64,000 bases of DNA from Chondrosia reniformis (taxonomy: Eukaryota > Porifera > Demospongiae > Chondrillida > Chondrillidae), in the NCBI GenBank assembly GCA_947172415.1, contig OX359193.1, positions 878,501-942,500 on the forward strand, read 5' to 3'. Position 1 is the stretch's first letter, and the number at the start of each line of letters is the position of its first letter. Under the pieces are notes generated by a model. The model was not told the origin of the DNA and made no database searches. It saw nothing but the letters and a program-made list of their open reading frames with translations. Position numbers and translations under genes: made by a program. This document shows positions 1 to 12,200 of the stretch, piece by piece.

Positions 1-44
1 GTGACATACTGTAGTATGATGGTGGTATACTAAAGACATATGAG

Positions 45-1803
45 TTATTCTACTTTAAGCCGCTGACGAAACACTGGTGTGTTGGCCACTCGCACCATGG
101 CTAGAAGTGGTACTACAATGTATGCTCCGTAGGCACTCCAAAAGAGAGGAATGTTCTTACTACAGTGTTCGCCATAGAGCTGCTCCAAGGTGATGGGGAC
201 CATGGACAATATCAATCCGTAGGCCCACATCAAAGCTGCAGTAGGAAAGGAAAGTAGCTCAACAGATGACTTAGAAATGAAATATTCTGACATCTCAAAT
301 GTGACCAGTAGTAATTCACTGAAACAGTCAGACTATATAACACCTCGCAATATACATGTCTGAGACTCCCCTCATTGTAGTGTGTAGACAATCTCTTATG
401 AATAAAGGAAACTAACTAAACCTAAAACAGAGAGAAATGAGATGATTGGAGAAGACTTAAAGCAAAAAAGAGTGCTGAAGAAATTGCAAAAGAGATGGAG
501 AAGGCTTGACAGGAATGGGATTAGAGAGGCTAGCCAAGACAGTGTATGAATCAGAGATGGAAGGAGAGAAGAAAAAGACCAAGGAATAGATGGAATGATA
601 AATAATTAGGCATCATTTTTAACTCTGAAACATTTAAAGGGTATATGACATGAAATATTTTTCACTTAATCCTTTTGGTATAGGACAACCTCCTGTCAAA
701 AAGATACTGTCCGTAGGATTAATTCCATACTTCACCCAATAGTTGTTACAAATCTGTAACTAATGATCACTGACAAACAATGTAACTCTCACTTGGTATT
801 CTAATCCATTCCCTTTCCTTGATGAAGGCATATATTGCAAACAAATAGAAAGGTATATAAATTATTGGACTGAGCACGGCCAATGTTTGATACCTGAAAA
901 GAAGAGATTTTAGATTCATAAGAGCTGCTTTAACCAGATATAATGCATGCTACTGCATAATCTGTTATGTAAGCCTAGACATTAACAGAAACATCATTTA
1001 GAAATACTTATACAACACGTTTATATAAGTAGCACAAACACTCCATGGGTCACTGATGAAGAGTGGAGTTCCCAGAAACAGCTTTCTGACACAGTGGAAA
1101 AAAGGAAGAAAAGTCGGTATGAGACTGTATCCTCATTCAAAGCTCTATAGGTTTTCACTAATTAATAGGTTTAGGAAAGCAGTCAATTCTATTTGCATTA
1201 TTCTTCAACCTCTTATTGTCAACTTCGTCTTTAGGAAAATATAAGAAGGTAAGAACGCTTAACATGTCTATTGTTGAAGTTAAAAACATGAAGTGAAAAT
1301 GAAAAATCCTACATTTCTTTGTGCAAATACATTAGAGTACATATTCGTATTTCAATATGCTGGACAGCACCCTCTGTAGCTACGTATACACGTGACATCA
1401 TAGCTACTCTGCACTAGTGTTGAGTATCTATGGTGATACACACACTATCTGTTTCTCAGTATACAGGCGACATGTAGCTACATGCTTACCATAGAGGGTT
1501 CTTTCCCAATAAAGGGTCGACCTCGTTACACCACCATTTGTAATATTCTATGAAAACTGGAGGAGGCCAGGCAACCTCGCCCTTTATACGATCCAAGGGA
1601 CCATGGTAAGCTTGAGTGAAATCTACTCGAAGAGAGAGAGGAAAATTAAAGGGCTTTTACTTCACCACTCGTTCATTACAAGTGCTGTACTGACAGAATA
1701 GACTGGACTAATAAACATTACCTATAACTAAAGCTATGACGGCAAATATTAGGAACGAAAGAACAAGAAATAGATCAACAGGTCTCTTCGACAAGGAAGC
1801 CAT
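45..1803 (-). CDS. TMEM97: TMEM97/sigma-2 receptor-like EXPERA-domain membrane protein (4 exons)
   Basis: Coding exons, 5' to 3' on the minus strand, are 1722-1803, 1490-1625, 793-893 and 45-235. They total 510 nt, giving 169 aa against about 176 aa in human TMEM97. All junctions are GT-AG and phases join cleanly. Seen: an N-terminal hydrophobic helix after the start (ASLSKRPVDLFLVL), an aromatic EYYKWW segment followed by DPLL, a second helix (IIYIPFYLFAIYAF) leading into KEREWIRIP, and a last helical pair ending near VANTPVF. This order matches the four-helix EXPERA fold of the ER sterol/sigma-2 protein TMEM97. The last exon starts at a CTGCAG acceptor after a pyrimidine tract, not at the in-frame ATG further upstream. 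The C-terminus (RLKVE) lacks the usual KKxx-like tail. The start lies 375 bp from the divergent PSPH start. Intron 2 carries a degenerate copy of the interspersed family-A repeat. The family is secure; the paralogue is less so (an EBP-like member is the alternative). Confidence 0.85.
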
Positions 1804-2178
1804 TTTCAGTGACAAAGTTATAATTTTTTCAGTGACCAAGTTATTATAATTTTTCATACATTTAAACCCAACTATGTAGATTGCATATCTACGTATGTAG
1901 ATTGTATGAAGGCATCACTGCTTCAGTACGAAGCTCAGATCATAAATGTGATCACTCTCTAAACACAGAGATCAAGAGTCAGATAAGATCAAGTAAAATA
2001 AGCATAAGATATGCACGTGTAAATCATGCCATGACGTCATACGCATGATTTATAAAATAGCTTGGAAGTGTGAAGTCCGTATTCCGAAAACACAAGCTAG
2101 AAACATAAAGCTGTATTTTACATTAAAATTCGATGCAAAAAGCTTTATCCATTAGCTTCATACCGACAGAACGAAATT
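1804..2178. promoter_or_regulatory. Divergent intergenic region TMEM97-like / PSPH
   Basis: 375 bp between divergent starts. It contains a TGACGTCA core (CCATGACGTCATACG, near 2030), a perfect CRE/ATF palindrome, plus direct repeats of TACGTATGTAGATTG near 1870-1905. Confidence 0.55.
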
Positions 2179-3542
2179 ATGGCTCAGGTGTACAAGCAGA
2201 CCAGGAGCGATACGCGCAGTACCGAGGAGTTAGCTAGAGGCGTTTGGAGGGAGGCGGATGCCGTATGCTTCGATGTGGACAGTACTGTAGTCAAGATAGA
2301 GGGATTGGACGAACTAGCGCATTTTCTTGGGGTTGCTGAAGAAGTTAAAGCTTGGTAAGCGAAGGGAAGACACATAAGGCTGGCCCGCTCATTGCGCACA
2401 AAAGTAATAAAGACCTTTGATGAATAGGAAGGCGTCGCGAAGGGCGTGTCGCGGTTTTTTGGGAATTAATGTACAAGGTCACCGCACTCCCATATATGGC
2501 TTGTGGGCGTGACCTGTTTTGACCACTGGTCTAGCTTCCAGCAATGTTGTATCTTTTTACAGGACCAAGCGAGCGATGGGCGGAAGTGTGTTGTTTCAAG
2601 ATTCCTTTAGAGCTCGTTTGGACATTTGTAAGCCTAGCAGAGAAAAGATTGCAGAATTCAATGCTATGCATCACTTGGCAGATCACTTATCTCCAGGAGT
2701 AAAGTAAGCATTAACGAACTGCATTATGAAGTTATGTAATGTCAGTGAATTGTTTTTTAAAACAACTTTTTTTATTTTAGGGAACTAATTGAACTGTTAT
2801 ATAAAATGAACAAGCAGATTTTTCTGGTGTCTGGAGGAATGAGAGAATTAATTGAGCCTCTTGCTGAAGAACTAAACATACCACCAGAAAGGATCTTTGC
2901 TAACAAGCTTCTTTATGATTTTAATGGGGAGTACGTTACTTTTGATGGAAATCAGCCGACCAGTCGCACGGGAGGGAAGCCAGTGGTAGTGCAAAGGGTG
3001 AAGAAAGAGTTCTCCAAGTGAGTTATTTCATCACCAATTTTTCTGATAGCTAGCTTAGGCTGTGTTCTTGAACAATGTGTGTGTTGGAGTGTTAATTAAA
3101 GTGATCAATCTCCTTGATTACAGGGTAGTGATGATTGGAGATGGCGTCACTGACATGGAAGCGCATCCTCCTGCTGTGAGTGTCACTGAGTCAAAAGGCA
3201 GTATAGACTTGAAGTGGCTGTTAATTATTTCTTCAAATTTCCACTTTTTAGTAACAGTGTTATTAATGTTGCAAATTTTTGTATTTCCTATGTTAGGACA
3301 CATTTATTGGCTATGGAGGTACTGTTGTGAGAGACAAGGTGTACAAGGGGGCACCTTGGTTTGTTCACCACTTCCAAGAGCTTCTTGAAGAACTGCTGTT
3401 GCCCAGTGAGACTGGTCTCAAGTTGGCCAAGAGAATGAATGTCAAATATAACTCTGAAATGAAGAATGAGAAGCGAAAGCCACTAAAAGCTATCAAAAAC
3501 ACTTCCAAGAAGCAAGACACAGAAAAGAAAGTCAATAATTAA
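2179..3542 (+). CDS. PSPH: Phosphoserine phosphatase (5 exons)
   Basis: The last step of serine synthesis: hydrolyses O-phosphoserine to serine in the cytosol. Exons are 2179-2354, 2563-2703, 2781-3017, 3124-3175 and 3297-3542 (852 nt, 283 aa), all GT-AG. HAD motifs are visible: motif I FDVDST with nucleophile Asp32 and acid Asp34; the substrate-binding RAMGGSV segment at the start of exon 2; motif II VSGG near residue 123; and motif III GDGVTDMEA near residue 190. The match to animal PSPH runs through the whole catalytic domain. Unlike the usual 225-aa enzyme, it has an extra N-terminal stretch of about 15 residues and a Lys-rich tail of about 45 residues (RKPLKAIKNTSKKQ...). An AATAAA signal at 3691 suits the 3' end. 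It is convergent with NSUN5, whose stop is 394 bp away. Confidence 0.93.
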
Positions 3543-3935
3543 CTTTTTGTTAAAGTTTTTGTGATTCTCTGTTTATATAACAGTTGTATGGAAGAGCATG
3601 GGTATGTAACAGTTTATAGGTGTGTTACTTGAGTATATTGTTGTGGTTGTTACTTTATTATATGGTCAGTGTGATGTTAAACATCTAGCTAATAAAGACA
3701 GGTGTTACATCATCAACTATTATAATAATTTGTTATATATGTCTCAAGACGTATTATCAAGCATATAAATACACATCTGCATGCAAAGGTTTACTTTAAA
3801 GATATCAGTGCATTCAATTAGTACTTTGTGCAATAAAAATTATGAGTTATCAGATACCTTGCATAGTCAGCATGTACTTTACCTATAGCTGTTAATTTTA
3901 TAGTGAAGACAGTTTGTGACATAATAAGAGTACAA
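3543..3935. other. Convergent 3' region between PSPH and NSUN5
   Basis: AT-rich; AATAAA at 3691 on the plus strand is the likely PSPH poly(A) signal. Nothing else recognised. Confidence 0.5.
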
Positions 3936-6900
3936 TTAATGATATCCGAGTAATGAATGTTTACTATGTGTTACAAATAGGGCTGGACCAAATCTAAATT
4001 TAGAACACCTTATAAAGCGTCTATGAGTTGACTTAAGCAGTGGTTTAAAGCTGTGCCTGTTTATAATTCTGGATTGTCTTTGGCTAATGTGACCAGTTTT
4101 CTTCCTGCTACATGTTATTAAATTCGTCCTGTCAGCGCTAGAACGACGTTTCCTCTTGAACAGAGCCACAAAGAAGCCGTTTGTGTGGTCAACAGGAGGG
4201 TCTGTCCTTAAACAGCAGTGTCCTACATATACATGAAGGTCAAGAGTACAGCATTATGTGTGTGGGGGGTCCGGTGACTGTGGCAACAATCACATATTAT
4301 CAACCTTTGATTGAAGGTGACAATTCAGCTAATTGGAATATCTACACAAACTAAATTTGCATATTAGACAATTAGTTTTCTCATGAGGCTGATTCTGCTA
4401 ATAGGCCTTTCTACTTTAAATCGAGCCTTCATCCCATTCACTTCAATTGCACATAAACCAGTAACAGAAAGGGTCACTATACTAAACAAGTTCATGAATT
4501 TGTTTGTCCTCGGTAAATGGAACATCTATCAAATGCATCCCCTCATCCAAAGCTCTCACTAGCTTTAGTTCCCTATATGTCTTTACTCTAAAGTAGATGT
4601 AAATAGTGTATATAAGGCCCCTAGATTTAGCATAGAGAGCCAAGGATTCACAGAAGATAAAGAAAAAGACAAAGACTCCCAGGATCACTGATGAAGGGTG
4701 GAATTCCCAGAAACGGCTGTCCGACCCAGTGGAGAAGAAGATGAAAGAAGGAAGAAAAGACTCCTGTATCTTCATCCAAAGCTCTCTTCAGGTTTAGTTC
4801 CCCTATAGGCTCTTTTATAGAATAGGCATAGCATGTAGGAAATGGTATCTTAGATTTTTCATGCATGTTGAAAAATGGGTTGTTAGATTATTCCTCTAAA
4901 GTGACCTTTCCCAAAGGTGGGTAACCCTCTGGTGGTCCAGTTGGGCATGATATGGTCCAGAGTAAAGAGCTCATCAACTTGAGATAGTGCTTCAGATACT
5001 ACATCTTCGTTTTCCTACAGGTTACAAGTGGGAAATACATCATATGACCACTCATATAGATGGACTACCAGTTATAGTAACACTGAATAATAGTGCATCC
5101 CATTACATACCCCACAGCGCTAAGCTAAACCACATCCACATGAGACTGTATTATTATACTCATTCTCTTAGATAATATTATTCATTAGGGTAACATGAGA
5201 CACAGTTTACAGGGATTAACAGCGCCTTCTTTTACCTGGACGTTTGACATTTGAATCACCTTCCAAGTGGATTTTTATGGCTTAACTAAAAAGTTGGTGG
5301 AATATTTGCTAATTGGGTTGTAAGGTCATAGTGCAATCCACAGTCACTTGTAAGGTTGGCCTGTGGCTACATACAGAGTATCTTTATATGTATAGTACTA
5401 TGGCCTTTTATATGCAGACTTTGTCCTCCGTTTTCTAACAAACGGAGGCCTAAATAAGAAATCCCTTAATTTAAAACGAGTTTTATACCCTAAACTTTAT
5501 GATGATATGCCCATTTTGTTTCTAGATCCTTTCTTGGAGCCATATGAATTCTTTAATTATATTATTTATTTATTTATATTATATTGGATTATACCTTAGT
5601 ATATTGTAAATTGCACTGTATTTAAGTACACCAGCCAGGCTGTTAATGTGTGAACATATGTATTATCTATATAACATGTATAAAGATAATTCAGTGAGTA
5701 CTCTGGCTTTAATGACTAATGGCCAATAGTATTCAATTAATAGTGACTCATTTGGCAGCTATCATTAATATGCTTCAGTTAAGGCAAACATGACTTTATT
5801 TTTATAATCACTAATTGGTCACCGTTCTGTATAATAGTGACCAATTAGTGACAGAGCTCGTACCTCTTTGTACAGAGAACATGTGGAATACACAACTTTC
5901 TCCACAGAAGGAAACTTCAGTGCATGAAGTAGAACCCTCAGCTGGAAACCAGAAAGTCTTTGCAATCTCTGTCTATCTGGTCCCTATACATAGAGCACAG
6001 TGGCAAATGTAAGGACTATCCGGTCCCTATACATAGAGCACAGTGACAAATATAAGGACTATCTGGTCCCTATACATAGAGTACAGTGGCAAATGTAAGG
6101 ACTATCCGGTCCCTATACATAGAGCACAGTGGCAAATGTAAGGAATATCCGGTCCCTATACATAGAGCACAGTGACAAATATAAGGACTATCCGGTCCCT
6201 ATACATAGAGTACAGTGGCAAATGTAAGGACTATCCGGTCCCTATACATAGAGTACAGTGGCAAATGTAAGGACTATCCGGTCCCTATACATAGAGCACA
6301 GTGACAAATATAAGGACTATCCGGTCCCTATACATAGAGCACAGTGGCAAATGTAAGGACTATCCGGTCCCTATACATAGAGTACAGTGGCAAATGTAAG
6401 GACTATCCGGTCCCTATACATAGAGCACAGTGGCAAATGTAAGGACTATCCGGTCCCTATACATAGAGCACAGTGGCAAATGTAAGGACTATCCGGTCCC
6501 TATACATAGAGCACAGTGGCAAATGTAAGGACTATCCGGTCCCTATACATAGAGCACAGTGGCAAATGTAAGGACTATCCGGTCCCTATACATAGAGTAC
6601 AGTGGCAAATGTAAGGCCCATTATGGGTTGTTCTATATGTCCCAACTCACAATGTATTATATCAGGAGTACTTAAGAGATAAGAGTGTACATTCCTATGG
6701 TCTACAGCTTTTTCCAAAAATTATGTCACAAGTAGGCTAGGTAACTATGTATATTAACATTCCTACATATGGCATAAGGGCAATATTAGTATTGTTACTA
6801 TGTTTAGATGTGACATATTAATACATCTTTTCAGCAAAATGCTGTTAATGCCTGAAGATACACACTCTTATGTACTCTTGGTAATACAGACCTGAGCTAT

Positions 6901-8327
6901 ATTGTAAGGATGTTCCAAACGGTTGAGGATTCCAGAACCTGAACAAGATGGATCCACCAAAATATGAGACACTTTAGGGTAGTCCTCAGGATTCACCTAA
7001 AGGTGACAGTGATGGTACAGTCCATATACTACTTCACTTCCTTATACAGTTGGACTAGCTGCTATACTTCCATAAACAGTGATGTACTGGTACACATTGC
7101 ATCACCACTATACAGACCACAGGGTTCACTATTTTCAATTATAAAGACAGCTCATTTTCATAGAAACATAAATGGAACACATACAGCTAGATTTACTTAC
7201 ATGAGACAATTACATACTTAGTGCATCTGAGGCAGCCATATAAGGAACCCATTAATGTACCTTTAGGAAATCCATTAAATGAGCATCAACATAGGTGGCA
7301 TTTGACTTCTTTATCATTGCTTGAAGAGTTTTAAATCTCTTTGGATCAATCTCAAATGCGTCCAAGTGACCATAGCGGCCAAGCTGGGCTGCTAGCTGCG
7401 TTGTCTTGTTACCAGGGGCTGCACAAGCATCAATCACATGACTGTCATGTGAGGGGGCAAGGACATGAGCTGGTAAACAACTAGCTTTGTCTTGGATGAC
7501 TACTTTAGAGTTCTTGCATAAGCTGGCGAGGTGAGGGAGTGATGATGGATGCAGGACTAGCAGGTCAGGGATGTGTCTGTCTTGAGCAAAGGAAGTTTGG
7601 TCTTGTGGTGAAGTAAGAAGTCGGTCAAAGTCTACTTCATGAAATCCTTTTCCTTCTAGTTCCAACTGGACCTCTTTCAACAGTGCAGTCAGTGTATTCA
7701 CTCTAACATACTTTAATAAAGTGTCTGGCTTTGAAGCAACACTAGTGGTAAGTTCCTCGGTTGTGGAACTAGCTAAGGCAGCGTATGAAGACTTGATGAC
7801 TCCCCTATATTTCCTAACAAACCTTCCGGCAGACTCATTTACGTTGACCCTCTTCTTCCCAAAGAGAAAGTCATATGTTGCAATAGACACAGAATAGATG
7901 TTAACCTACGTATACAGAAAGAGGTGTTACCAATAAAGGGGCGGGGCTAACTTATAAGGGGGAGGGGCTAACTTATAAGGGGAAGGGGCTAGTTCCCCAA
8001 ACCTCCCGAAATATTACACTTACTTACATTATGTCCACTGTGCAGGTTCAATTTCTCCAATATATTTCTGATCAAAGTATACTCTAAATATACACAATAG
8101 ACGATCGAATGCACAATTGTACACATTAACACATATACTAATATGTATACTACTTTTAGAACCGGTGCATCTTAATTTTAGATACGAAGCTCACTTTTCA
8201 AGGTCTCTGCAACAAGCGCATAAATCTGTTTTCCATTTTTCTTGTGTTTCGAGGTGAACGCCAAAGCTCTCAACGATCCTTTCTTTGCCTCGAGATCTTC
8301 CAACACTTTGCCAGCAACTGCATACAT
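3936..8327 (-). CDS. NSUN5: NSUN5, 28S rRNA cytosine-C5 methyltransferase (7 exons)
   Basis: Installs m5C in large-subunit rRNA in the nucleolus. Minus-strand exons are 8195-8327, 8028-8083, 7261-7905, 6892-6996, 5864-5983, 4906-5014 and 3936-4222 (1455 nt, 484 aa), with phases consistent throughout. Seen: the N-terminal KKGSLRALAF segment; QDKASCLPA; the SAM-binding motif DACAAPGNKT (about 222-231); motif IV DPSCSGSG with Cys296; motif VI VYSTCS with Cys348 (the catalytic pair of RsmB/NSUN enzymes); ENEDVV; and a final GFFVALF strand followed by a basic tail. The family basic tail normally ends soon after; here about 60 further residues run into repeat-like sequence. Donors after exons 3, 4 and 6 are weak (GTACAT, GTCTGT, GTCACT). 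The exon-5 acceptor lies inside a 43-bp minisatellite. The last intron holds a full family-A repeat. Confidence 0.9.
4631..4862. mobile_element. Interspersed family-A repeat, full copy in NSUN5 last intron
   Basis: About 235 bp, running from GGATTCACAGAAGATAAAGA through GATCACTGATGAAGGGTGGA and CTGTATCTTCATCCAAAGCT to AATGGTATCTTAGATTTT. Nearly identical full copies lie at 21836-22066 (reverse) and 59094-59333. A partial copy adjoins at 4528-4615. No coding capacity and no clear terminal inverted repeats; probably a non-autonomous element. Confidence 0.8.
5985..6617. repeat. 43-bp minisatellite, about 15 copies, in NSUN5 intron 4
   Basis: The unit is about 43 bp and begins GGACTATCCGGTCCCTATAC on the plus strand, with small variants (gagcac/gagtac; ccgg/ctgg; ggc/gac). 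Read on the minus strand, each unit contains CTATGTATAG followed by GGACC, the same sequence as the NSUN5 exon-5 acceptor. The array abuts exon 5 and fills about 70% of the 908-bp intron. Confidence 0.95.
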
Positions 8328-9164
8328 ACCATAAATCTGCCCGTACCATACGTAATTTCGAACACTATACGGCCATTTTATTCCATGTACGTTTTACACA
8401 TTGCATTACTGCAGCCGTGAGGTCTAACCAATCTAAAAACCATTTTCCTGTAGTTTTGTAACTGACATGCAGCGGCCAATAAATGAGTGAGAACAACTTC
8501 TACCAGTGCATGTTGCATTAGTGATGAAATATACAAAAATTATAATTATTTCAATTAAACAACAATGTATACGTATGTTACTTTTGTATAATCTTCCTCA
8601 ATTGAGAAATTCTTTCAGTAATTGCAGCATTATTAATTTTCTCAAGTCTATCAAATGTAATATTCAAACTTGTAGCCTTTTCCACAATGCATTGTCTAAA
8701 GAAATCTGATTTAGAAGCAAAAAGAAAAAAAGAAGTAATGTGCAAACTCTAACATAAGAGACAATTCAAACCAAGTGAAATGTGAAATACAATGAACTAT
8801 TACATACAGACAAGAGTACATGAGAGATAAGAGCGTGCAATTGTGTATCCTCACTCATTAACAACATTTTACGTACTAAAATAACACATTAACAGGTCTC
8901 ACATATGTCTCTTGACTCTGGATGTTACCCCACCCACTCTTGTCTCCTGAGGAGCGCAATGAGCAAAAAGGGTGGAACTGAAGTTCACTTGACGGGAACC
9001 AGAGTCTCCCCTTAATCCAAAGTGGTAACATCCAGAGTCAAATGATGAGACATCGTAGCTTTAAGATTGGCTTTAGATCTTAAAGTCCTCCATTTTTTTC
9101 ATGTAGGCATGGCAACAATATTAATATACTTTATACTTACATAATGAAGCTGCTCTAGTAGAAG
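8328..9164. other. Intergenic region upstream of NSUN5
   Basis: Holds the NSUN5 5' flank, an AT-rich stretch (8500-8880) with no supported gene, and the family-D MITE at 8913-9041. Confidence 0.5.
8913..9041. mobile_element. Family-D MITE with perfect 18-bp inverted ends
   Basis: TTGACTCTGGATGTTACC at the left and its exact reverse complement at the right, 129 bp. It lies between NSUN5 and RAP1GDS1. A related copy is at 58960-59060; fragments are near 26380-26560 and 29488-29535. Confidence 0.85.
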
Positions 9165-9245
9165 TCAAACCAAATGAATGTGTCTTAATTGCTGCATATA
9201 GGCCCCAACTACATCTCGTAAACTAAAGCAGTGCTGTGCGGTGGC

Positions 9246-12200
9246 TTAAGGCAATGTGACTATACCTTCTTGTAAGAGGTGCAATAATAGAGTCAAGAGG
9301 TTGCACATCACTTCTGCAGACAACTCTTCCTTGCCAGACAACTTTAAGATAACCTCAACAAGATCCGTTTCCCTCAATTTGCCAACAAAGTCCTTGTTCT
9401 TCTGAGAGGCAATAATAACAAGGGCAAGTATTCCTTCATTAATCATCACAGCATGTCCGCTCTGTAGCAGATTAACCAACCACTTTGTACCATCACACTC
9501 GCACACAATATTACAAGTGGAGCCTGCGGAAAGGAAGGTTTGATGAACATAACCTACAGTATTACTATAGCAACCAGATAGTACACAGTGTCTCCCCTAA
9601 TAATAATAATAGTAATAATTAATTGTCACATGACAGGCATGTGATAGTTGCACTACCATGTTATGACTGAAGTGACCAGTCCAATGTCTGCAGCTACCAG
9701 GACCACGTCAATGACATGTCTGCTAACACTCAGAATACCAGTCACACGTGCTCCTAGTTGTCTACTATTGCTAAGAGACAGACAACTGAGACACAACTGA
9801 GCTACCCATAGATCTATCAGAGAAGAACAACTGGCGATTAAAGTCAGTTTGATTTTCACTGATTTTTTTTAATCTTTTTCCTCTTCTCATGATGCTTACA
9901 CAATGTATAATATTGTAATTATGGCTTGGTTATAGTTAAAATAGTGCAACTACATAATCTGAAGATTCTCTAACCTGGATCCTTGGAGTGCTTGATAAGT
10001 GTGGCCAACAATCTAGACCCCTCACTCTCAAGATGGCTGCCAAGAGAGCAAAGGTAACAGATTTGCCTTAAATCTTTTAAGCTGCCTGAAACAGTGTCAC
10101 ATATTTCAGCTAAAGCAACAAAATCAAACACAATTTATCTTGCTTGCCCTCTCTAGTTAACCTAAACTACAAACAGTTAAATTTAAGTTGAAATAGATTT
10201 TGTTCATTAAGGTTCTTTGTTACTCAAAATTTTCAGCTAATTAGACTAGGGATGGGGTGAGACAGTAAAGGTGTTCATCTCCATGACAACAGGTTTCAAC
10301 TACATAAAGCAGTCATAGCTGGTTACCTAGATACCCCCAATCACCACCACTACTGAGGGAAGTCCATCCACCTTATCTTTGAGATGGTTCATCTTTAGTC
10401 TTTGAGTGTGTAGAGATGCAGTCTGTCTTCTTGAGAGTTGAATGTTTGGACCCAGAGGGTCACTTCAAAGAAGACTGTCAAGAAAAGAAACTGCATCTCT
10501 AGACACTCAAAAGACTAAAGATGAACCATCTCAAAGATAAGTTTGGTTCAGTTAGAAGATTAGAAATCCCTATGATCCACCCACCTTGCTTGTCAGCTAG
10601 TAGTCGTAAGACACCCAAAGCTTTAAACTGCACAACTGGTGAGGGAGTATGGAGGTGCTTGAGAGCTAGGTCGGTGACCCCGGCACCGTGCAGCAACCTC
10701 TTATTCTCAGCTAATGTAACAGAACCGGAGAGGCCATCACATTAATACACGGAGCAAGGAGGATAACTACACTAAGCATGTACAAAGGCTATGATGAAAA
10801 AGTGACTTATCATTTTCAACATTAATACCCTTAACTCTAAAACAGTAAATATTTAAACATGCGCTAAGCTTTGTCATACTTAAATACAGGCTGTGAAAAT
10901 CATTAAATAAGATAATAATCATCATATATATATTCACACATTACATTATGACAATCTTTATTTATATACGGTACCTGCTGCAACATGTTAAAATCAGTAT
11001 TAAAATTTAAGTCATTTTCAGCCATTTCTTTTAGCATAAAGTGTTCAAATTTGTACCTTTTATTATTGTAATAGAGTAAGGATTCCTTCTAACTGCGTCA
11101 AACTAATCTTTTGAAAAGATCATCTTTCGACTTTTAGAACACCTAAAGACAATTTTATTATTTCTATTCTATTTTTATTATTGTACAAGAAACAGCTTAA
11201 AATGACCTGAATTTATAAGAACAGCTGCTATTACGAAAAAGTCAGTTAAATAAAATTAAATGTAATTGATTAAATAATTCATTAGCTCACACACAGCCTA
11301 TTAAAAATCAGTCTGATATCTTAATCACTTATAATCATCCTATATGTAGGTATATACATTGACAACAGTAGGAAATGCCTATTATTTCCCAGTACAGCTG
11401 CTGCTGAATCAGTGCTGATATACAGGAAACGCAACTCATACACAACCTTATACATACGTACCAGGTATAGCAAGGTTTCTCAAAACTGACAGAGCACTTT
11501 GTGAGATTCTAATGAAAAACTGTAAAAATTTTGGGAAGAACCTTTGTCAACAAGTATTTATCAGTAGATTGTAACAGTTCAATACCACCAGGATAGTGCT
11601 AGAACTGGGTGGTGATATTATGGGATATATTATGTCAACCACAACTGGACTTGTATAAATTAAACAACAGTGGAAATGTGTGAATTGGCTGGCTGCACAT
11701 CTCACATCATCCAATGGATCCTTCTGAAGGAGATATGTTAACAAAGGTACTACTTCACTTTCAATAAGAACCTTACAATTGGCATCTGTTAAAAACATAA
11801 AAATTAATTTTTCACTTTATAATAATTAGGTAGAAACTCAATGAAAAACAACAATTAGGAGGTAAAACATACAATAGCAACTAAATTAAACATAGATTTT
11901 ACATTAACTATGATTAAATTCCTACACAAGAAACTAAGAAATTTATTAATAATCTGCAGTGTTTCTTTCAGAGTATTTAGCAAGGGAGGACAAAATGATG
12001 ATAATAGAAATGAAGGGGGGAGGGACATATTTAATGCACCAATGTTCATTCTGGCACATACAAATCATCTATATAATTTGTCATTTTCAAGGGGGGGGCA
12101 AATTGCCCCCTCTGCCCCCCCCTGAAAGAAACCTTGATCTGGAATTATTATAAAGATGTTTATCAATCAAAGTATATATCAATTAAAATGCACTAAAGGA

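Noticed and set aside
2184..2399. 71-codon minus frame
   Set aside because: Antisense shadow of PSPH exon 1.
5985..6617. Regular 43-bp periodic array as a possible CRISPR
   Set aside because: Units are contiguous with no unique spacers, and the genome is eukaryotic. Same for the other arrays.
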